Below the pieces are notes generated by a model. It saw only the letters and a list, made by a program, of their open reading frames with translations. It searched no databases and had not been told where the DNA came from. Source: Diphasiastrum complanatum (taxonomy: Eukaryota; Streptophyta; Lycopodiopsida; Lycopodiales; Lycopodiaceae). From it: DNA of 64,000 nt. Position 1 is the stretch's first letter; every line of letters begins with the position of its first letter. Below, in pieces: positions 22,852 to 34,554 of the stretch. A program made the position numbers and the translations under genes. The stretch lies in NCBI GenBank assembly GCA_029204225.1, contig CM055098.1:50922871-50986870 (forward strand). The letters run 5' to 3'.

Positions 22852-23240
22852 GTGAGCATAGCCCCCAAAGTCAACATAGGAAGATATGTTTTACCATGGA
22901 ATATCTTACAAGCCGAATTTATCACCCGTTTCAAGGCCACCTATTTCCTCTCCAATCCCTTCCCGCAATTAGGACGTATCCGCATGTACAAGAAGCACGA
23001 GTCCTTGCATGACTATATAGAAAGGATCAAGAGATTAGACGGAGGATGCGACCCTGAGAGCGTCCCAGACCACAGCGCCCTGACATGGTTGATGGCAGGA
23101 TTACCCAAGGGAATCAGACAACAAATGAAAATAAGAGACAAGTATGTGTGTTTTCTAGCGGTTGCGTTGTACTAGCAACAACGTGAGACGACGTCTCTAA
23201 TGAAGATCCTATGAGGAGTTTACGCAGACATGACATGCAA
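22852..23240 (+). pseudogene. Ty3/gypsy-like retrotransposon gag fragment
   Basis: The frame reads LPWNILQAEFITRFKATYF, RIRMYKKHESLHDYIERIKR and DHSALTWLMAGLPKGIRQQM, the layout of the retrotransposon gag domain (W, F-x3-F, a middle Y-I-R-K helix, then a GL-P-IR box). Stops follow after 23173 and no zinc knuckle or pol is attached. It is an isolated scrap. Confidence 0.6.
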
Positions 23241-24128
23241 CCACCACAAGGCTCACGATTGACATTATGGACTGTACCATACTTTTAATTAAGCCTTTTA
23301 ATTAAACTGTATAGATATGAATAAGGCACACAAATGTATAGATATAAATAAGGCACACAAATGCAAAATATAACATACGCAAACAGATCGAATGCCATGC
23401 ACACTCTCTTGTGTTCCAATAAAGTTATTTTCAAGAGAGATCATTTTGTTTCGTTGTGCATTCCTATTAAGTCTGATTGTCTTTGCAGATAGATTTGTAG
23501 AATGAACATAATTGTCTGATGTTGAATGTTGATTTCCTCTTAATGCTTCCGATGATCCTTGCTTCCGCACATAAATGGATTTGTGTGTGTTTGTGAAATC
23601 AATTGTTTAGATCCTTACAATTTCAAAGTTCGGATCAAGTAGACCTTAAAATTTATTTTGAGCTTGAATTTGATAGGCACAATACATTGCACTGAGAAAA
23701 ACCAGATCGTTTCGGTCATTTTTTCCAACAAACTTGCCTTACAGCCTTTATACTTTCTACATGCACTCTTTTGTATCTAAATGGGTTTTCCCATCTTTTA
23801 TTAATAGGACCATTAAGAAGTTTCTTCATAAAGCATTGAGCTTCAAATTATTAGCTCTAAAAGTGAGATCACCTTGATTTATTTGCATACTATGGAATTT
23901 GATAGTGAACTCACCTCTTTTTTTGGGCATGCTATGAAATGAAGTCCATAAATAATTAAATAATTCACATGAACATTGTGTTCATAAAAGAGTCAAATTT
24001 TTATTGAAAGACATTGCATTATAAGTGAGGTTCCCAAAAATATTTCAGCCGTAAAAAAAGATGTTCCTCTACATCATTTTATTTTGGGCAAGCTTAGTGA
24101 CCTGCACGTCCGTGGTTTAATAATAAGT

Positions 24129-24343
24129 CGGCCATATTTTTGTTTTCATTATATTGAGCAAAGGACACTAAAAAGATCATTCTGAATACAGAACATTCCT
24201 ATTTTGTTTGTGCAAAAACTTTAACATTAGTAGAGAGAAGGGCCATAATTTTGTTTTCATTACAGTGAGCACTAAAAAGATCATTCTGAATAGGTAACAT
24301 GCCTATTTTGTCTGTCAAAAACTTTAACAGTAGTAGAGAGAAG
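24129..24343. repeat. Tandem repeat, two units of 103-112 bp, with a third dispersed unit
   Basis: Units 24129-24240 and 24241-24343 both start GGCCATA and carry TTTTCATTA, CACTAAAAAGATCATTC and AGTAGAGAGAAG. A third unit begins at 24344 but is cut after about 20 bases. A nearly full copy reappears at 25401-25507, so about 1 kb of other sequence seems to have been inserted in the array. Confidence 0.85.
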
Positions 24344-24365
24344 GGCCATAATTTTGTATTAGATA

Positions 24366-24443
24366 ACGGGCCCGTTATGAGATTTCCCGGGCGAGCCCTC
24401 CCCAAAATCCCGGGCTCGCCTGCCAAAATCTCATAACGGGCCC
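24366..24443. repeat. GC-rich inverted repeat (MITE-like hairpin)
   Basis: GGGCCCGTTATGAGATTT near 24367 is repeated in exact reverse complement near 24425-24442. Inside it CGGGCGAGCC pairs with GGCTCGCCTG with one mismatch. The whole folds into a long stem with a short loop, GC-rich in an AT-rich setting. It sits inside the interrupted tandem array. Confidence 0.8.
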
Positions 24444-24507
24444 TTCAGGGCCCGTTCTGTAACGTTATGGTCTGATGATGTTGCGCTTCAAATTAGTTGC
24501 AATCATC

Positions 24508-24514
<7 letters not shown>

Positions 24515-24570
<56 letters not shown>
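24515..24570. repeat. (GA)n microsatellite
   Basis: About 23 uninterrupted AG dinucleotides followed by AGGGAGAGAG. Confidence 0.97.
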
Positions 24571-25400
24571 GCTAATGTCCATCCATCCAGAAACGCCAAG
24601 GTCTCATCTCCAAAAATTGAAAATTTGTCAGAAAGATATCATAGCCATTTCACTTGAATAGATCCTAACCTTTTGTGGCGATAGTTGAGAATCACTTGAG
24701 GGTAGAAGCTGGTTGACCAAACCACAAAAGCGAACCAGCCCACCTCCATGTAAATAGAATGCCATGATGCCTGCACTAATAATCCCATCTTTTACTCCAA
24801 ATTCCCTGTATGTAGAGAAGCTTGGATCCGGAAACTTCCCATAATCTTTATGAAAACAAACCTATAAGAATGTTGGAGATTGTCTGCTATCTGCAGGCAT
24901 CAGAGTGCCCATTTCTTGCTGCGCCTGAGCATGAATGGCTTCATAGCTGCAGCCTGATTCCCAAAATAGAAGCTGCCATTGCCAAAATCATTGAATTATT
25001 AATCATCGCCTATGCAGCCATGGATTTTTGTTGAGATCAGTTTGCAGTGATGATGCTGCCCTCGTTCGCAATCCATCTCTTTTTCCCAGATGAGAGCTGA
25101 AGCAAGGAGCATCAAGCACGCTATGCTGTACCACTTGGATTTTTGCCACGTGGCATGATGACAGCTGGACTCATTTCAATGGTTGATCGTATCCAACGTG
25201 GCAAAACCGGAACGACTATTATGAGATTCAACGGTGGAAGATTTTTGATGATTTTGTGCCATTGACAAACCAGGAGATTGCACCTTTCATTTTGAAAGTT
25301 CAAGAGTTTATGCCCTTCAAAGCTGCTTTACTAAAAATAGTAAGGCAAATTATGGCATATTAAGCATACTGTTTTTTGTTAATAAACAGCAGCAGCTGAC
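24571..25400. other. Intergenic stretch, no supported gene
   Basis: Small open stretches on both strands have no recognisable motif. AACGTTATGGTC at 24463-24474 and its reverse complement GACCATAACGTT near 25398-25409 bracket the interval, so it may be one inserted unit with 12-bp terminal inverted repeats. Confidence 0.4.
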
Positions 25401-25507
25401 CATAACGTTTTCATTATATTGAGCAAAGGTCACTAAAAAGATCATTCCGAATAGGTAACATGCCTATTTTTTTGGTTTAAAAACTTTAACAGTAGTAGAG
25501 AGAAGAG
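25401..25507. repeat. Third copy of the 24.1 kb repeat unit
   Basis: ATAACGTTTTCATTATATTGAGCAAAGG through CAGTAGTAGAGAGAAG matches the units at 24129-24343 with few changes, apart from a T-run and AAAA differences. Confidence 0.8.
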
Positions 25508-25832
25508 TGAATTATCCAATATAGTCAAAAACACAACACAAGCAACCTTGCTAAAACCGTCAGCCTCATGTTTAACTTGAATTTTCCAGGAATTCATTTC
25601 CCATACAGCATCTCTGCCGTGCTTATAATAGCAGCTACCTACTGAAAATTTACTATCACCAATTGGTGTAACTGTTTCATCACATCAGAAACAATTGGCT
25701 ACCTCATAATTAACCATATGGTGACGTACATGTTGCTTATTTTGCAGTGAGATGATGACACTAGCAGCATTTTATGTTGAGAAGCGATCTAAGATTGTGG
25801 AAGGTAAGAATTCAGATATGATGGGCTATCAT

Positions 25833-26342
25833 CTACCTACGCAATGTGACATCGAAAAGTAAGACAGTGGTAGCATATGTGAAAGTATGTGTCTCCATGA
25901 CAGCATATCCTCTCACATACCTGAACACACCGGTTCCACCCACCACAGCGATTTCTCGTTTCTTCAGCAGAACTCGATCCGCGCCGTGGAAACTGAGTGT
26001 CCCATTGTGTACATCATTCTCAAAAACGGCAGTAAATGTTAACAGTAAGCTCGTAGTGCTCAACGAATCAAAGATGTAGGTGCCCTGACCTCTTCCCAAA
26101 ACCTTAGAGGATGGACTTGGACCTTCTGTGATCAGATCATCGATCACAACGACTGTCCCAAATGATGTGCTGCTCACATTCGCGCTAGGCCTGGCGACCT
26201 GAACGACTGTAACGTTTGGAGGCGCCGTGTTATCATGCATGTAGAACTTTAGTTTGGTGTGGTGCTTCGCATCTGCATAGCTGCACAATGTGGAGCTGAA
26301 GACAAACACAGCGATAAATCTCAGGACTGAATTCATTGGCAT
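25833..26342 (-). CDS. Dirigent family protein, intact
   Basis: A single-exon 169-codon gene. The start is ATG at 26342 (MPMNSVLRF); a second ATG three codons in, at 26336, is also possible. Residues 1-25 form a secretion signal ending near SYADA. The mature part is a complete dirigent beta-barrel: KLKFYMHD (about 30-37), GTVVVIDD, GRGQGTYIFDS (about 84-94), LTFTAVFENDVHNGTLSF, AVVGGTGVFRYVRGYA (about 136-151) and a final strand LLFDVTLRR. NVT, NVS and NGT sites offer N-glycosylation. Dirigent proteins work in the apoplast and steer the coupling of phenoxy radicals from oxidases, in lignan or lignin-related metabolism. The exact product cannot be read from sequence. Length and domains are normal for the family. 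It stands alone between repeats. Confidence 0.93.
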   Translation of the reverse strand: MPMNSVLRFIAVFVFSSTLCSYADAKHHTKLKFYMHDNTAPPNVTVVQVARPSANVSSTSFGTVVVIDDLITEGPSPSSKVLGRGQGTYIFDSLSTTSLLLTFTAVFENDVHNGTLSFHGADRVLLKKREIAVVGGTGVFRYVRGYAVMETHTFTYATTVLLFDVTLRR

Positions 26343-28270
26343 TAGGAACAAACAGGAAGAACAACTCCTAGAAAAGGTGGATCAGCTTGATATAACTCGC
26401 CCGCTGATAATCCAAGCGTTAGTTTCTGGTCCTTTTATTTTGAGTGATGGAATCTGCAAGCCTCAAGTGCAGCCAAGTATACGTAACCTTTAACAATGCT
26501 GTGCAGATGATGACGACTTCTCTTTTATCTTCGATGGAAGGGAAGCACATAAGTCTAAGGTCGAAACTTGACAGAGACTAGAAGTCGGTGGTTGTCACGA
26601 TTCATATTTTAAATAAGTCAAGATACGCAGAAGAACAAAATTGAATTTTTATGCACTGTAATTTACTTTGAATTGAAGCAACCTCGTATGTCTGGGATTG
26701 TGATAGACTAAGCAGTCGCAAGTCCCAGGGCCCACACCAACAACATCTCAGGCTTCACAAAGTCCCATTTTATTCTCCTTCTTCTTCCTTGTCCTTTAAT
26801 TCCTTTATCACTAGATTATTTGTTTTTGTCCACTCCACTATAACTCCACCAGCAGCGCACTCCCATTCTCTTCTCCTTCTTCCACTTCCGTCTATTTTTT
26901 TGACCGTCGTCAGAATACATCTTTTTGACCGTCCTACAGCGCACTCGTCAAACTCCACCAACCCATGCACTTCTGTTATGTTTTTGTCCAATGCACTTTC
27001 ACCAACCATTCAATTCCTCTATAATTCTTTTCCAGTACACAACATGTTTTTTTCCAATGCACTCCTCCCAAAGTCCACCAACTAACTCTCGCCACAAAAG
27101 AAGTCCACAACTCTATAGACTATAACTAGCCATTACTTTTTGTCCTCCTCTTAACTTCATAGAGAAAGATGATGTAAAGCTAACACTAAGATTGCTCCCA
27201 AAAGCTTTGCATCTTGTGACGCTTGTCAAGTCCAAGCAAGTTCACATGGAAATGTCTTAAGTATTGCTCTACATCTCCAAAGGTGATGGACTTGAGTGCT
27301 TTTCCCAAGGGGTTGCTTAAGGAGTGCACTTCATGTGCACCTGCACTCCTGGTCCCACTCCATCCAATGGTGATGGATGAGGCTAAGGAAAAAAACAAGA
27401 GATAGCTTCCCTTAGATGGAGTGGGGCCAGTGCAGCAGAGGCACTGTAGGTTTTATAGAGGAGTTTTGAGCAGACAAAACATTGAAGACAGATGGGATCT
27501 AGGGTTGAGTTCAATGATCTCTTCATCAAATTTAGCTAGAAGAGTAGCTTGGCAATCATCCACAACTAATACAAGGCATAAGGAATGGAGGATGTCTTAG
27601 GTTCATGTAGGGAAGCGATGGGTACCTCGACAAGGAACATCCAATGAAGAGGCCAACATCTCACAAATAGCACACAATGAGTAAATAGAATTTGTTGAGA
27701 ATATTACATTGTTTTGAACTATGGTAGGCTAATTTACTTCTTTACTATAAATAGACTTTGGTCCAATTTTATAATCATGTCTATTTTTGAAAAACTTTTT
27801 CCTATACAAGACCACTTTATCTCATTTTGAAGCACACATATTTTTCTTGCTCTCTTGGCTTTCTTAGTTCCGTTTAAATACTTTGCACTTGCGCTTGTAT
27901 TTTTAGTCTATCCCATTGTATCATTACAGTCACAATGCAATTGTTGAAGACAAAGTTGACAAATCTGTTGGCCGACACAACATTTTCCAATCAAGTAGAT
28001 CACATCTATGGTAGATACCCAGGCAACTCTACGGGCAAATAGTGATGCTTTCAGATTTGTAAGTGAGTATATAGAACATAACTTGATGCCTTACTCGGTA
28101 AGCATTCTCGGCATGATATTTCTTGGATTCCGGATAATTTGCTAAAATATATATGAAAAGGAGATAGATCTTTTGTTTCCTGACTCAACAAATTTATCAG
28201 CCACCCGGGGAACAACTACTTTTTGGAGTTAACGCGCGGTTAACAGCTAAATTTTAATCTCAAAAGTGTA
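26343..28270. other. Dirigent upstream region and intergenic DNA
   Basis: The first few hundred bases must hold the dirigent promoter, but no clear TATA box could be singled out. At 26930-27075 the phrase TTTTTGTCCAATGCACT and relatives recur in a pyrimidine-rich run. A minus-strand open stretch near 27390-27190 (ITFGDVEQYLRHFHVNLLG) has no known domain. No gene is claimed. Confidence 0.4.
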
Positions 28271-28273
28271 GGA

Positions 28274-29220
28274 ATGAAGTTCTTGTCAGGTGAAATTATT
28301 GTGATTTTTTTGCTGAATGAATTTCCTGCAAATATCATTGAAGAAAAACATGATCCTAGTGTGAAGGTCAGTGAAATGGAAGAGCAAGGAGCAGAAGAGG
28401 AACTAATCCCCGAGAAGGAAGAAGAGCTTGCACTACAAATGTCTTCAGTGGCATCAACATCCGCTCAACTGGAGGACGTGGACGACACTGATCAGATGCT
28501 GCGAATACGTGACCTTGCCCCAGTGATAATTAATTGGCAAAAATATTTGTTTCTGCATGACTTGCAACATATCTTCTGCTTACGAGAGGATGAGATGCTG
28601 GCAGGATTAGTGAGATTGCAAAATGGCACCAACACTTTTGACCATTCCATGCCAGATTGATACATTTCTATAGTTGATTGGAGACGACACAGATACTATC
28701 GAGCAAGCTTTGGCAAAAGTTTTGTGTGAACTTAAGACTCTGCAACCACCAATGGTTGAGCAGAAACAATTTGGGAAATTTCCGGTTGGCACAACTGAGA
28801 TGTCATACAAAGGCCACAAAATTGTCCTTGCAACAAATGAGGAAGTGGATGCTGGATCTAAAGAAAGTTCTTTGTCAACAAATATTCTCATCCATGCTGA
28901 TTCCCATTTCTTAATGTGTTTATTGTAATTATAACATTGTTATACAATGTAATGCAATATGCGGTAGAGATTGACAGTTTTGCATTGAGGGGCGGAGGTT
29001 CTTGTTAGGTCCGAACATAGAAAAGGATAGATGTGTCCCTTGCTCACTACATTGGACAATTACCAGACAGTTACATCTTCTACTTCAGCAATGAGTATAG
29101 TCCTCATTGGCCCACTAAGCTTGTCAAGTGCAAAGCATTGTCAAAGCACCTCACAGATGCTCAACTTCCACAGACTGCACCAAAGGCCTACTGTGTACGA
29201 AAAGGAGTGCTATCTTGAAT
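28274..29220 (+). CDS. Unrecognised gene, candidate exons
   Basis: Three neighbouring + strand stretches have normal amino acid composition. One (28274-28660) has an acidic run EEQGAEEELIPEKEEELAL, then VIINWQKYLFLHDLQHIFCL. One (28674-28928) has DDTDTIEQALAKVLCELKTL, then GKFPVGTTEMSYKGHK. One (29033-29218) reads LAHYIGQLPDSYIFYFSNEY, then APKAYCVRKGVL. Their frames differ, so introns or frameshifts must lie between them. I could not place confident splice sites and do not recognise the family. It may be a decayed gene, since retroelement sequence starts immediately to the right. A function is not proposed. Confidence 0.3.
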
Positions 29221-29406
29221 GGCTTATGCCCCGGGTTTGAGTCCAGATTATTTTTGGAGGCAGCGGTTGACCCTACGAGGAGCATATCGATGTTGCTAAG
29301 TTAGTATAAAAAATAATGAAGCCAATAGTAGGATTAGAAAACAGATCAAAGTTATTGTTGAAAGCACTGGCTGATGTAAAATAAATGTAATGCAAAATGT
29401 GTTTTT

Positions 29407-29910
29407 ATGCAAAATATTTTTTCAACAAGTGCCTTTGCCACCTTTCTATGTGATGGAGTAGTATCATGGCTTTCCAAAAAGCAAGATACCATCTCCCTAT
29501 CTTCCATAGAATCCGAATACAAGGCCTTGACATCAACATGCAAGGAGGTCTTGTGGCTCAAAAGGCTATTGGTGGAGCTTCATGTCTTGGAGGAGGAGAT
29601 CCCTATCATCTATTGTGACAACCAATCAGCCCAATCACTTGCAACTAATCCTACATTCCATGCAAGGAGCAAACACATCGAAATTGCTCATCATTTTGTG
29701 ATGGAAAAAGTGCAAGCTAAAGAGATCAAGCTCCAACACGTGCCATCATCAAGTTGCTTGGCTGATTTGTTTACTAAACCTTTACCTAAAGATTCATTTG
29801 TCAAGCTTAGATCTTCAATTGGAGTTATTGATAAAAGCATTGTGATCTCCAAGGCTAGATTTGAGGAGGAGTGTGAAAAATTGTCTACATTGGCAAATCT
29901 AGCCATGTAG
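29407..29910 (+). pseudogene. Copia RNase H and pol C-terminus, 5'-truncated
   Basis: The open frame opens inside RNase H with CDGVVSWLSKKQDTISLSS, then ESEYKAL, a decayed LSSTEAEY box, then CDNQSAQSLATNPTFHARSK and the tail HVPSSSCLADLFTKPLPKD. It runs through the polypurine GAGGAGGAG into the LTR and ends at TAG 29908-29910. The wording is close to the 36-42 kb element (same HARSKHIEIAHHFV), so it is a related family. All upstream domains are lost, beginning abruptly near 29420. Confidence 0.9.
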
Positions 29911-30561
29911 AATATTGTACATTTTGTCAATATTGTTTGTTGGTTACTTGAATGGCCAAAGTGCCACTTGTACATACACACCTAAAGTAGGTTACCACGA
30001 GTCAAGAGGAGTGGTTGTGTCTATTTGGTAGTGATTCCTACTTTGTAGGATCTAGACCATGATTTATGATGAGATTTGTACCTACCATGCACCTAACAAG
30101 CATGACTCTTGGATCTAGGCTAGGGTTTTCACATTAGGGCAAGAAAGTGGAGTCTACTTCCTTATTACATGCTGGATTTTCACCTAACTTTGCAAAGGAA
30201 GTGTGTTTTACTATGTATTTCCATTCTCCATAGTGAGAAGATAGAAACTTTTTGGAGCCTCAAGGAGAAACTCGAGTTTCCTCTCATTGTATGGTGATTA
30301 CTCTATTTTTCCAATGAAACCCAGCTTTGGCACTTTGTAAACACTGTCTATAGGCCGTACTACAGCCTTATTTCCACACGTGTGGAGTTGGATTAGACTA
30401 TTTGATCAATGCTTTGATTGTCTCTACTTGTTTCCTATCAAGCTGCTAAACTAGAACTTGTTTTCTGATGACTAGTTTTTGATAGATTGTTTAACAAGCA
30501 TACAATCACCTTGTGGATCATTCAAAGATCCATTTATGGTCCTTATACTGTACTTTTCACA
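29872..30561 (+). repeat. 3' LTR of the truncated copia at 29.4 kb
   Basis: It begins TGTGAAAAATTGTC just after the polypurine tract and ends TACTTTTCACA, about 690 bp. CACACGTGTG lies at 30375-30384, as in the other copia LTRs here. No TSD can be checked because the 5' side is gone. Confidence 0.8.
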
Positions 30562-30623
30562 TGTGGGCTGATTCCGTGATCGATTTGTATGGGCGCGGCC
30601 AGGCAAAGGTCCGTTGGCAGGAC

Positions 30624-31469
30624 CATCTCAAAGAGGGACCTTGTCTTTGTTACTTGCTAGTAAACCTGCCTGAGTGTCTTACTTGTATGTATTCGTGGTG
30701 AGTCTTAGTACTCGTGCTTTGTCTGGTTTGCATGATTGCTTGTGATACAAGGAGCTGATGGCTCGACAAGGAACCTTTTCTTTTGAAGGCTGATACCATC
30801 AAACAAAGAGGACTACAGAATCTATAGGGCGGATTCGCAGTTCAAGTACTCGCACGTGAACGGCAACGAAACGACTCAATGTTTGCAAAGGATGGATGGC
30901 TAGCCTGTTTCTTGGGTTAGTTTCAATTGCGACAACGCCCACCAGACGCAAGCAGGAAGTCAAAAGTTGGAAAGGGCCATTTCATGGGAGATCTTCTATG
31001 GAGCAGTTGGTCTTCATTTTGGGACGGCCACCTTCGAAACTGAAACTCACTGAGCATGGGCGATATCCAGAATCTGTGCGGCGAATTTGCAGTTCAAGTA
31101 CTCGCACGTGAACGACAACGAAACGACTCAATGTTTGCAAAGGATGGATGGCTAGCCTGTTTCTTGGGTTAGTTTCATTTGCGACAACGCCCACCAGACG
31201 CAAGCAGGAAGTCAAAAGTTGGAAAGGGCAATTTCAGGGGAGATCTTCTATAGCAGTTGGTCTTCATTTTGGGACGGCCACCTTCGGAACTGAAACTCAC
31301 TGAGCATGGGTGATATCCAGTATCAGTTGGGTTTTTCCTCATAGGGGAAAAGACTAGGATTCTCTTCAGAGATTGGCAACAAGTTGGATCGAGCCATAAT
31401 CCTAGCAAATGGGAAGCAAAGTGTTGGAAAGGCTTTTTGTCCGAAGAACTCTACTCTAAGTCCGATCAG
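30624..31469 (+). repeat. Long direct repeat, copy 1 (probable 5' LTR remnant)
   Basis: This 846-bp segment is repeated almost base for base at 33707-34549. Both start CATCTCAAAG and end CTAAGTCCGATCA. Inside each is a two-unit tandem (starts CAGAATCT at 30816 and 31068, period 252). The sharp right ends finishing in CA fit an LTR terminus. The left part of this LTR is probably lost against the neighbouring copia LTR that ends at 30561. Confidence 0.75.
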
Positions 31470-32652
31470 CTGATTTTATAAGTGGAGGGGAACTATCACA
31501 CACACCTCTCTCTTGGGGCAAATTTTGAATGAAAGTTGATCAAAATGGGGGCAAATTCAAGGTGACCTAGCCATACTCACACGAGGAGATTGGCGAACTT
31601 TGGACCTAATAAGTTGACAAGTTTTTGTTGTGGAAAGGAAAGTTTGTTATAGGCTTTCTCTGGACCAGCAATAATGAGGAAACATATGAGAACGCTGGCT
31701 TGTGTTACGTGTAAGGCAGCTGATCAATGAAGGAACTGTGAAAGTTGAGTCTTGCATGAGAGACTTGGTATTTCGAACGGACACTAAGGGATAGTTCGCG
31801 TTGAGATCGGACTAGTGCAAACTCTGGGTGCATGTGTCTGATTCAAAGAGAGCTACTTGAAGCCAAGCTCGATGTACACTTCTTGTTTTGACTGCGAGGC
31901 AACTGACCAGTGATGGAATTGTGAAAGTCAAGTTTTGCGCGACGGACATGGTGCTTCAAACAAACGCGAAGAGATAGTTCGGATGCGGATCAAACTGGTG
32001 CGACCCTTTGGCTTTCCACGAGGTCAATGGTTACATTTGGGCTGATTCAAAGAGCTACTTCAAGCTAAGTGAGAGGTGCATTGCGGAGTACTAAATCTTT
32101 GCCTACCTTAAAGAGCCAAGATGGAAAAGTATCAAGATCAGGCTGGGACAAGGAGAGAAATCAAGGTGCAGAAGCAACAAGGCACGAAGTGGACCATAAA
32201 GTATGCAATCAAACGATAAATTCTTCGGCTCAGGGAGCCTTGATACCTGTGCGGAACTGAACAAATCTGGAGCTCAGGGAGCTCAACACAAAGTGCATCA
32301 AGGACAAATCAGGAGCTCAAAGGAGTTCCAAAGTCGAAAGTCAGAAGCGACAGGGGCGAACACTTCAAAGAAAGACCTCTGTCACCAGTTAATAAGGTTC
32401 TCGGGTTTTACGAAAGCGATATCAAATCTACGCTTTTCCCAGACAAAGATATATTTTCAAGTTATGTAATTTTTCAGTACAAAGAGCTGAGCCTCTGACT
32501 TGTGGTGTGCCAGCTTCAATGTTGAAAAAAAGTGGACAGTAAATTGAGTACTGTGCCAAGTAGCTTAAATGTATAGTTATTTTAATTGGGAGACACCTTT
32601 ACTTTAATCTGACATCTGATGAGGACATTAGATTTTATAAAGGTGGGGTGGA
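31470..32652 (+). mobile_element. Internal region of an old non-coding LTR element
   Basis: It lies between the two long repeats and ends in a purine run AAAGGTGGGGTGGA directly before TGTTGTAAAG, the arrangement of a polypurine tract and LTR start. It contains no gag or pol domain on either strand; only short open stretches with many Ser, Gln and Lys. If the flanks are LTRs, this is a large-LTR non-autonomous element. No primer site could be recognised after 31469. Confidence 0.5.
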
Positions 32653-34549
32653 TGTTGTAAAGTTACCTTTACAAGCTTTACTTCCGGTGCCATCGGCGCC
32701 AGCTATGTCCCCGGCGCCAGCAGCGCCCCTGCTACTCCCGGCGCCAACGGCGCCGACGCCGCTCCTGGCGCCACTGTGACCAGAATCCAGCCGGTGCCAA
32801 GTTCCTATGGCTAAAAATCATTGATCGGTTCTAGCGAAGTCCAGAGAGCTCAGATCGATGTGCAATCACCTCACACGATCTAGGCATGATTAAAGGAAGC
32901 CTGGGGATCAGTAAAATCTAGAGAGAGAAAATGACTTTCTAGAAAGAGAAAATCCTAGAGAGAAAAACGTGCTTTACCAGGTTGGGTAGAGTGCTTGGTA
33001 TGAGGGGGGGTGCCGAATCACACCAATACTATAGGGGAGTGCGGGTTGCGACTCAGGGCGAGCTCCAACCAAGTCTCAGCCTCCCTTGCTGGAATGTTGT
33101 CATGGCTCTTGCCTTGGCATGCTAGCGCCCCGGAGACTAGGGTCGGTCACACACTTGAAATGTAACCTTCTCAGATTTATCAATAAAGTGGGATTTTCCT
33201 CAAACTGACTCTGATTACCTTCTGGGTTTCAGTGTTAGGTAAAAGCGCCAGTTGTAAGGCCGCTTTCAAAATTTTTAACTTGGCACATAGCTGAGGGTCG
33301 TATCCCGGGACGCCAGCGGTATGCCGTCGGGACCATTCGGTCCGTGGCGCCAGCGGTATGCTGTCAGGACCATTTGGTCCAAAGAACTGGTTGTTTCCAT
33401 ATCTGTCGCGGCTTGTGGTTCTGAGTGTGCCTTGCATGAACGTGAATGGGTTAAGCTCTTGGGGAACGGGCTCTAACCTATCGGCTGAGTTGGATGGCTT
33501 GCTTGGGTGGATGTTACCTGTTTATGGCTGTCCAGTCTGGCGTGGCGCCAGGTTGGCTTTCAGCGCTCGTGACGAAGCTTTCAGTTGGTTAAGTCTGATG
33601 TAAGTCAGACCGCTTGCTTGAAATGGATGTTACTCGTTTGTAATGAAGCTTCGAGTTGGTTAAGTTTGATGTATGTCGGGCGGCTTGCTTGGAGGGAAGT
33701 CGTCCACATCTCAAAGGGGGACCTTGTCTTTGTTACTTGTTAGTAAACATGCCTGAGTGTCTTACTTGTATGTATTCGTGGTGAGTCTTAGTACTCGTGC
33801 TTTGTCTGGTTTGCATGATTGCTTGTGATACAAGGAGTTGATGGCTCGAGAAGGAACCTTTTCTTTTGAAGGCTGATACCATCAAACAAAGAGGACTACA
33901 GAATCTGTGGGGCGGATTTGCAGTTCAAGTACTCACACATGAACGACAACGAAACGACTCAATGTTTGCAAAGGATGGATGGCTAGCCTATTTCTTGGTT
34001 AGTTTCATTTGCGACAACGCCCACCAGATGCAAGCAGGAAGTCAAAAGTTGGAAAGGGCCATTTCAGGGGAGATCTTCTATGGAGTAGTTGGTCCTCATT
34101 TTGGGACGGCCACCTTCGGAACTGAAACTCACTGAGCATGGGCGATATCCAGAATCTGTGTGGCGGATTTGCAGTTCAAGTACTCGCACGTGAACGACAA
34201 TGAAACGACTCAATGTTTGCAAAGGATGGATGGCTAGCCTATTTCTTGGGTTAGTTTCATTTTCGACAACGCCCACCAGACGCAAGCAGGAAGTCAAAAG
34301 TTGGAAAGGGCAATTTCAGGGGAGATCTTCTATAGCAGTTGGTCTTCATTTTGGGATGGCCACCTTCGAAACTGAAACTCACTGAGCATGGGTGATATCC
34401 AGTATCAGTTGGGTTTTTCCTCATAGGGGAAAAGACTAGGATCCTCTTCAGAGATTGGCAACAAGTTGGATCGAGCCATAATCCTAGCAAATGGGAAGCA
34501 AAGTGTTGGAAAGGCTTTTTGTCCGAAGAACTCTACTCTAAGTCCGATC
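32653..34549 (+). repeat. Probable 3' LTR, about 1.9 kb, with internal repeats
   Basis: It starts TGTTGTAAAG after a polypurine tract and ends CCGATCA, so it has TG...CA ends. It holds five GGCGCC palindromes in about 85 bp (32692-32776), a two-unit repeat at 33311 and 33348 (period 37, each with GGACCATTYGGTCC), and a repeated GAAGCTTYNAGTTGGTTAAG block near 33575 and 33648. The last 843 bp match 30624-31469, with the tandem units at 33899 and 34150 (period 251). Confidence 0.55.
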
Positions 34550-34554
34550 AGTAT

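Noticed and set aside
29222-29250. GGGTTTGAGTCC resembling a tRNA T-arm
   Set aside because: No matching acceptor stem or anticodon arm could be drawn around it.
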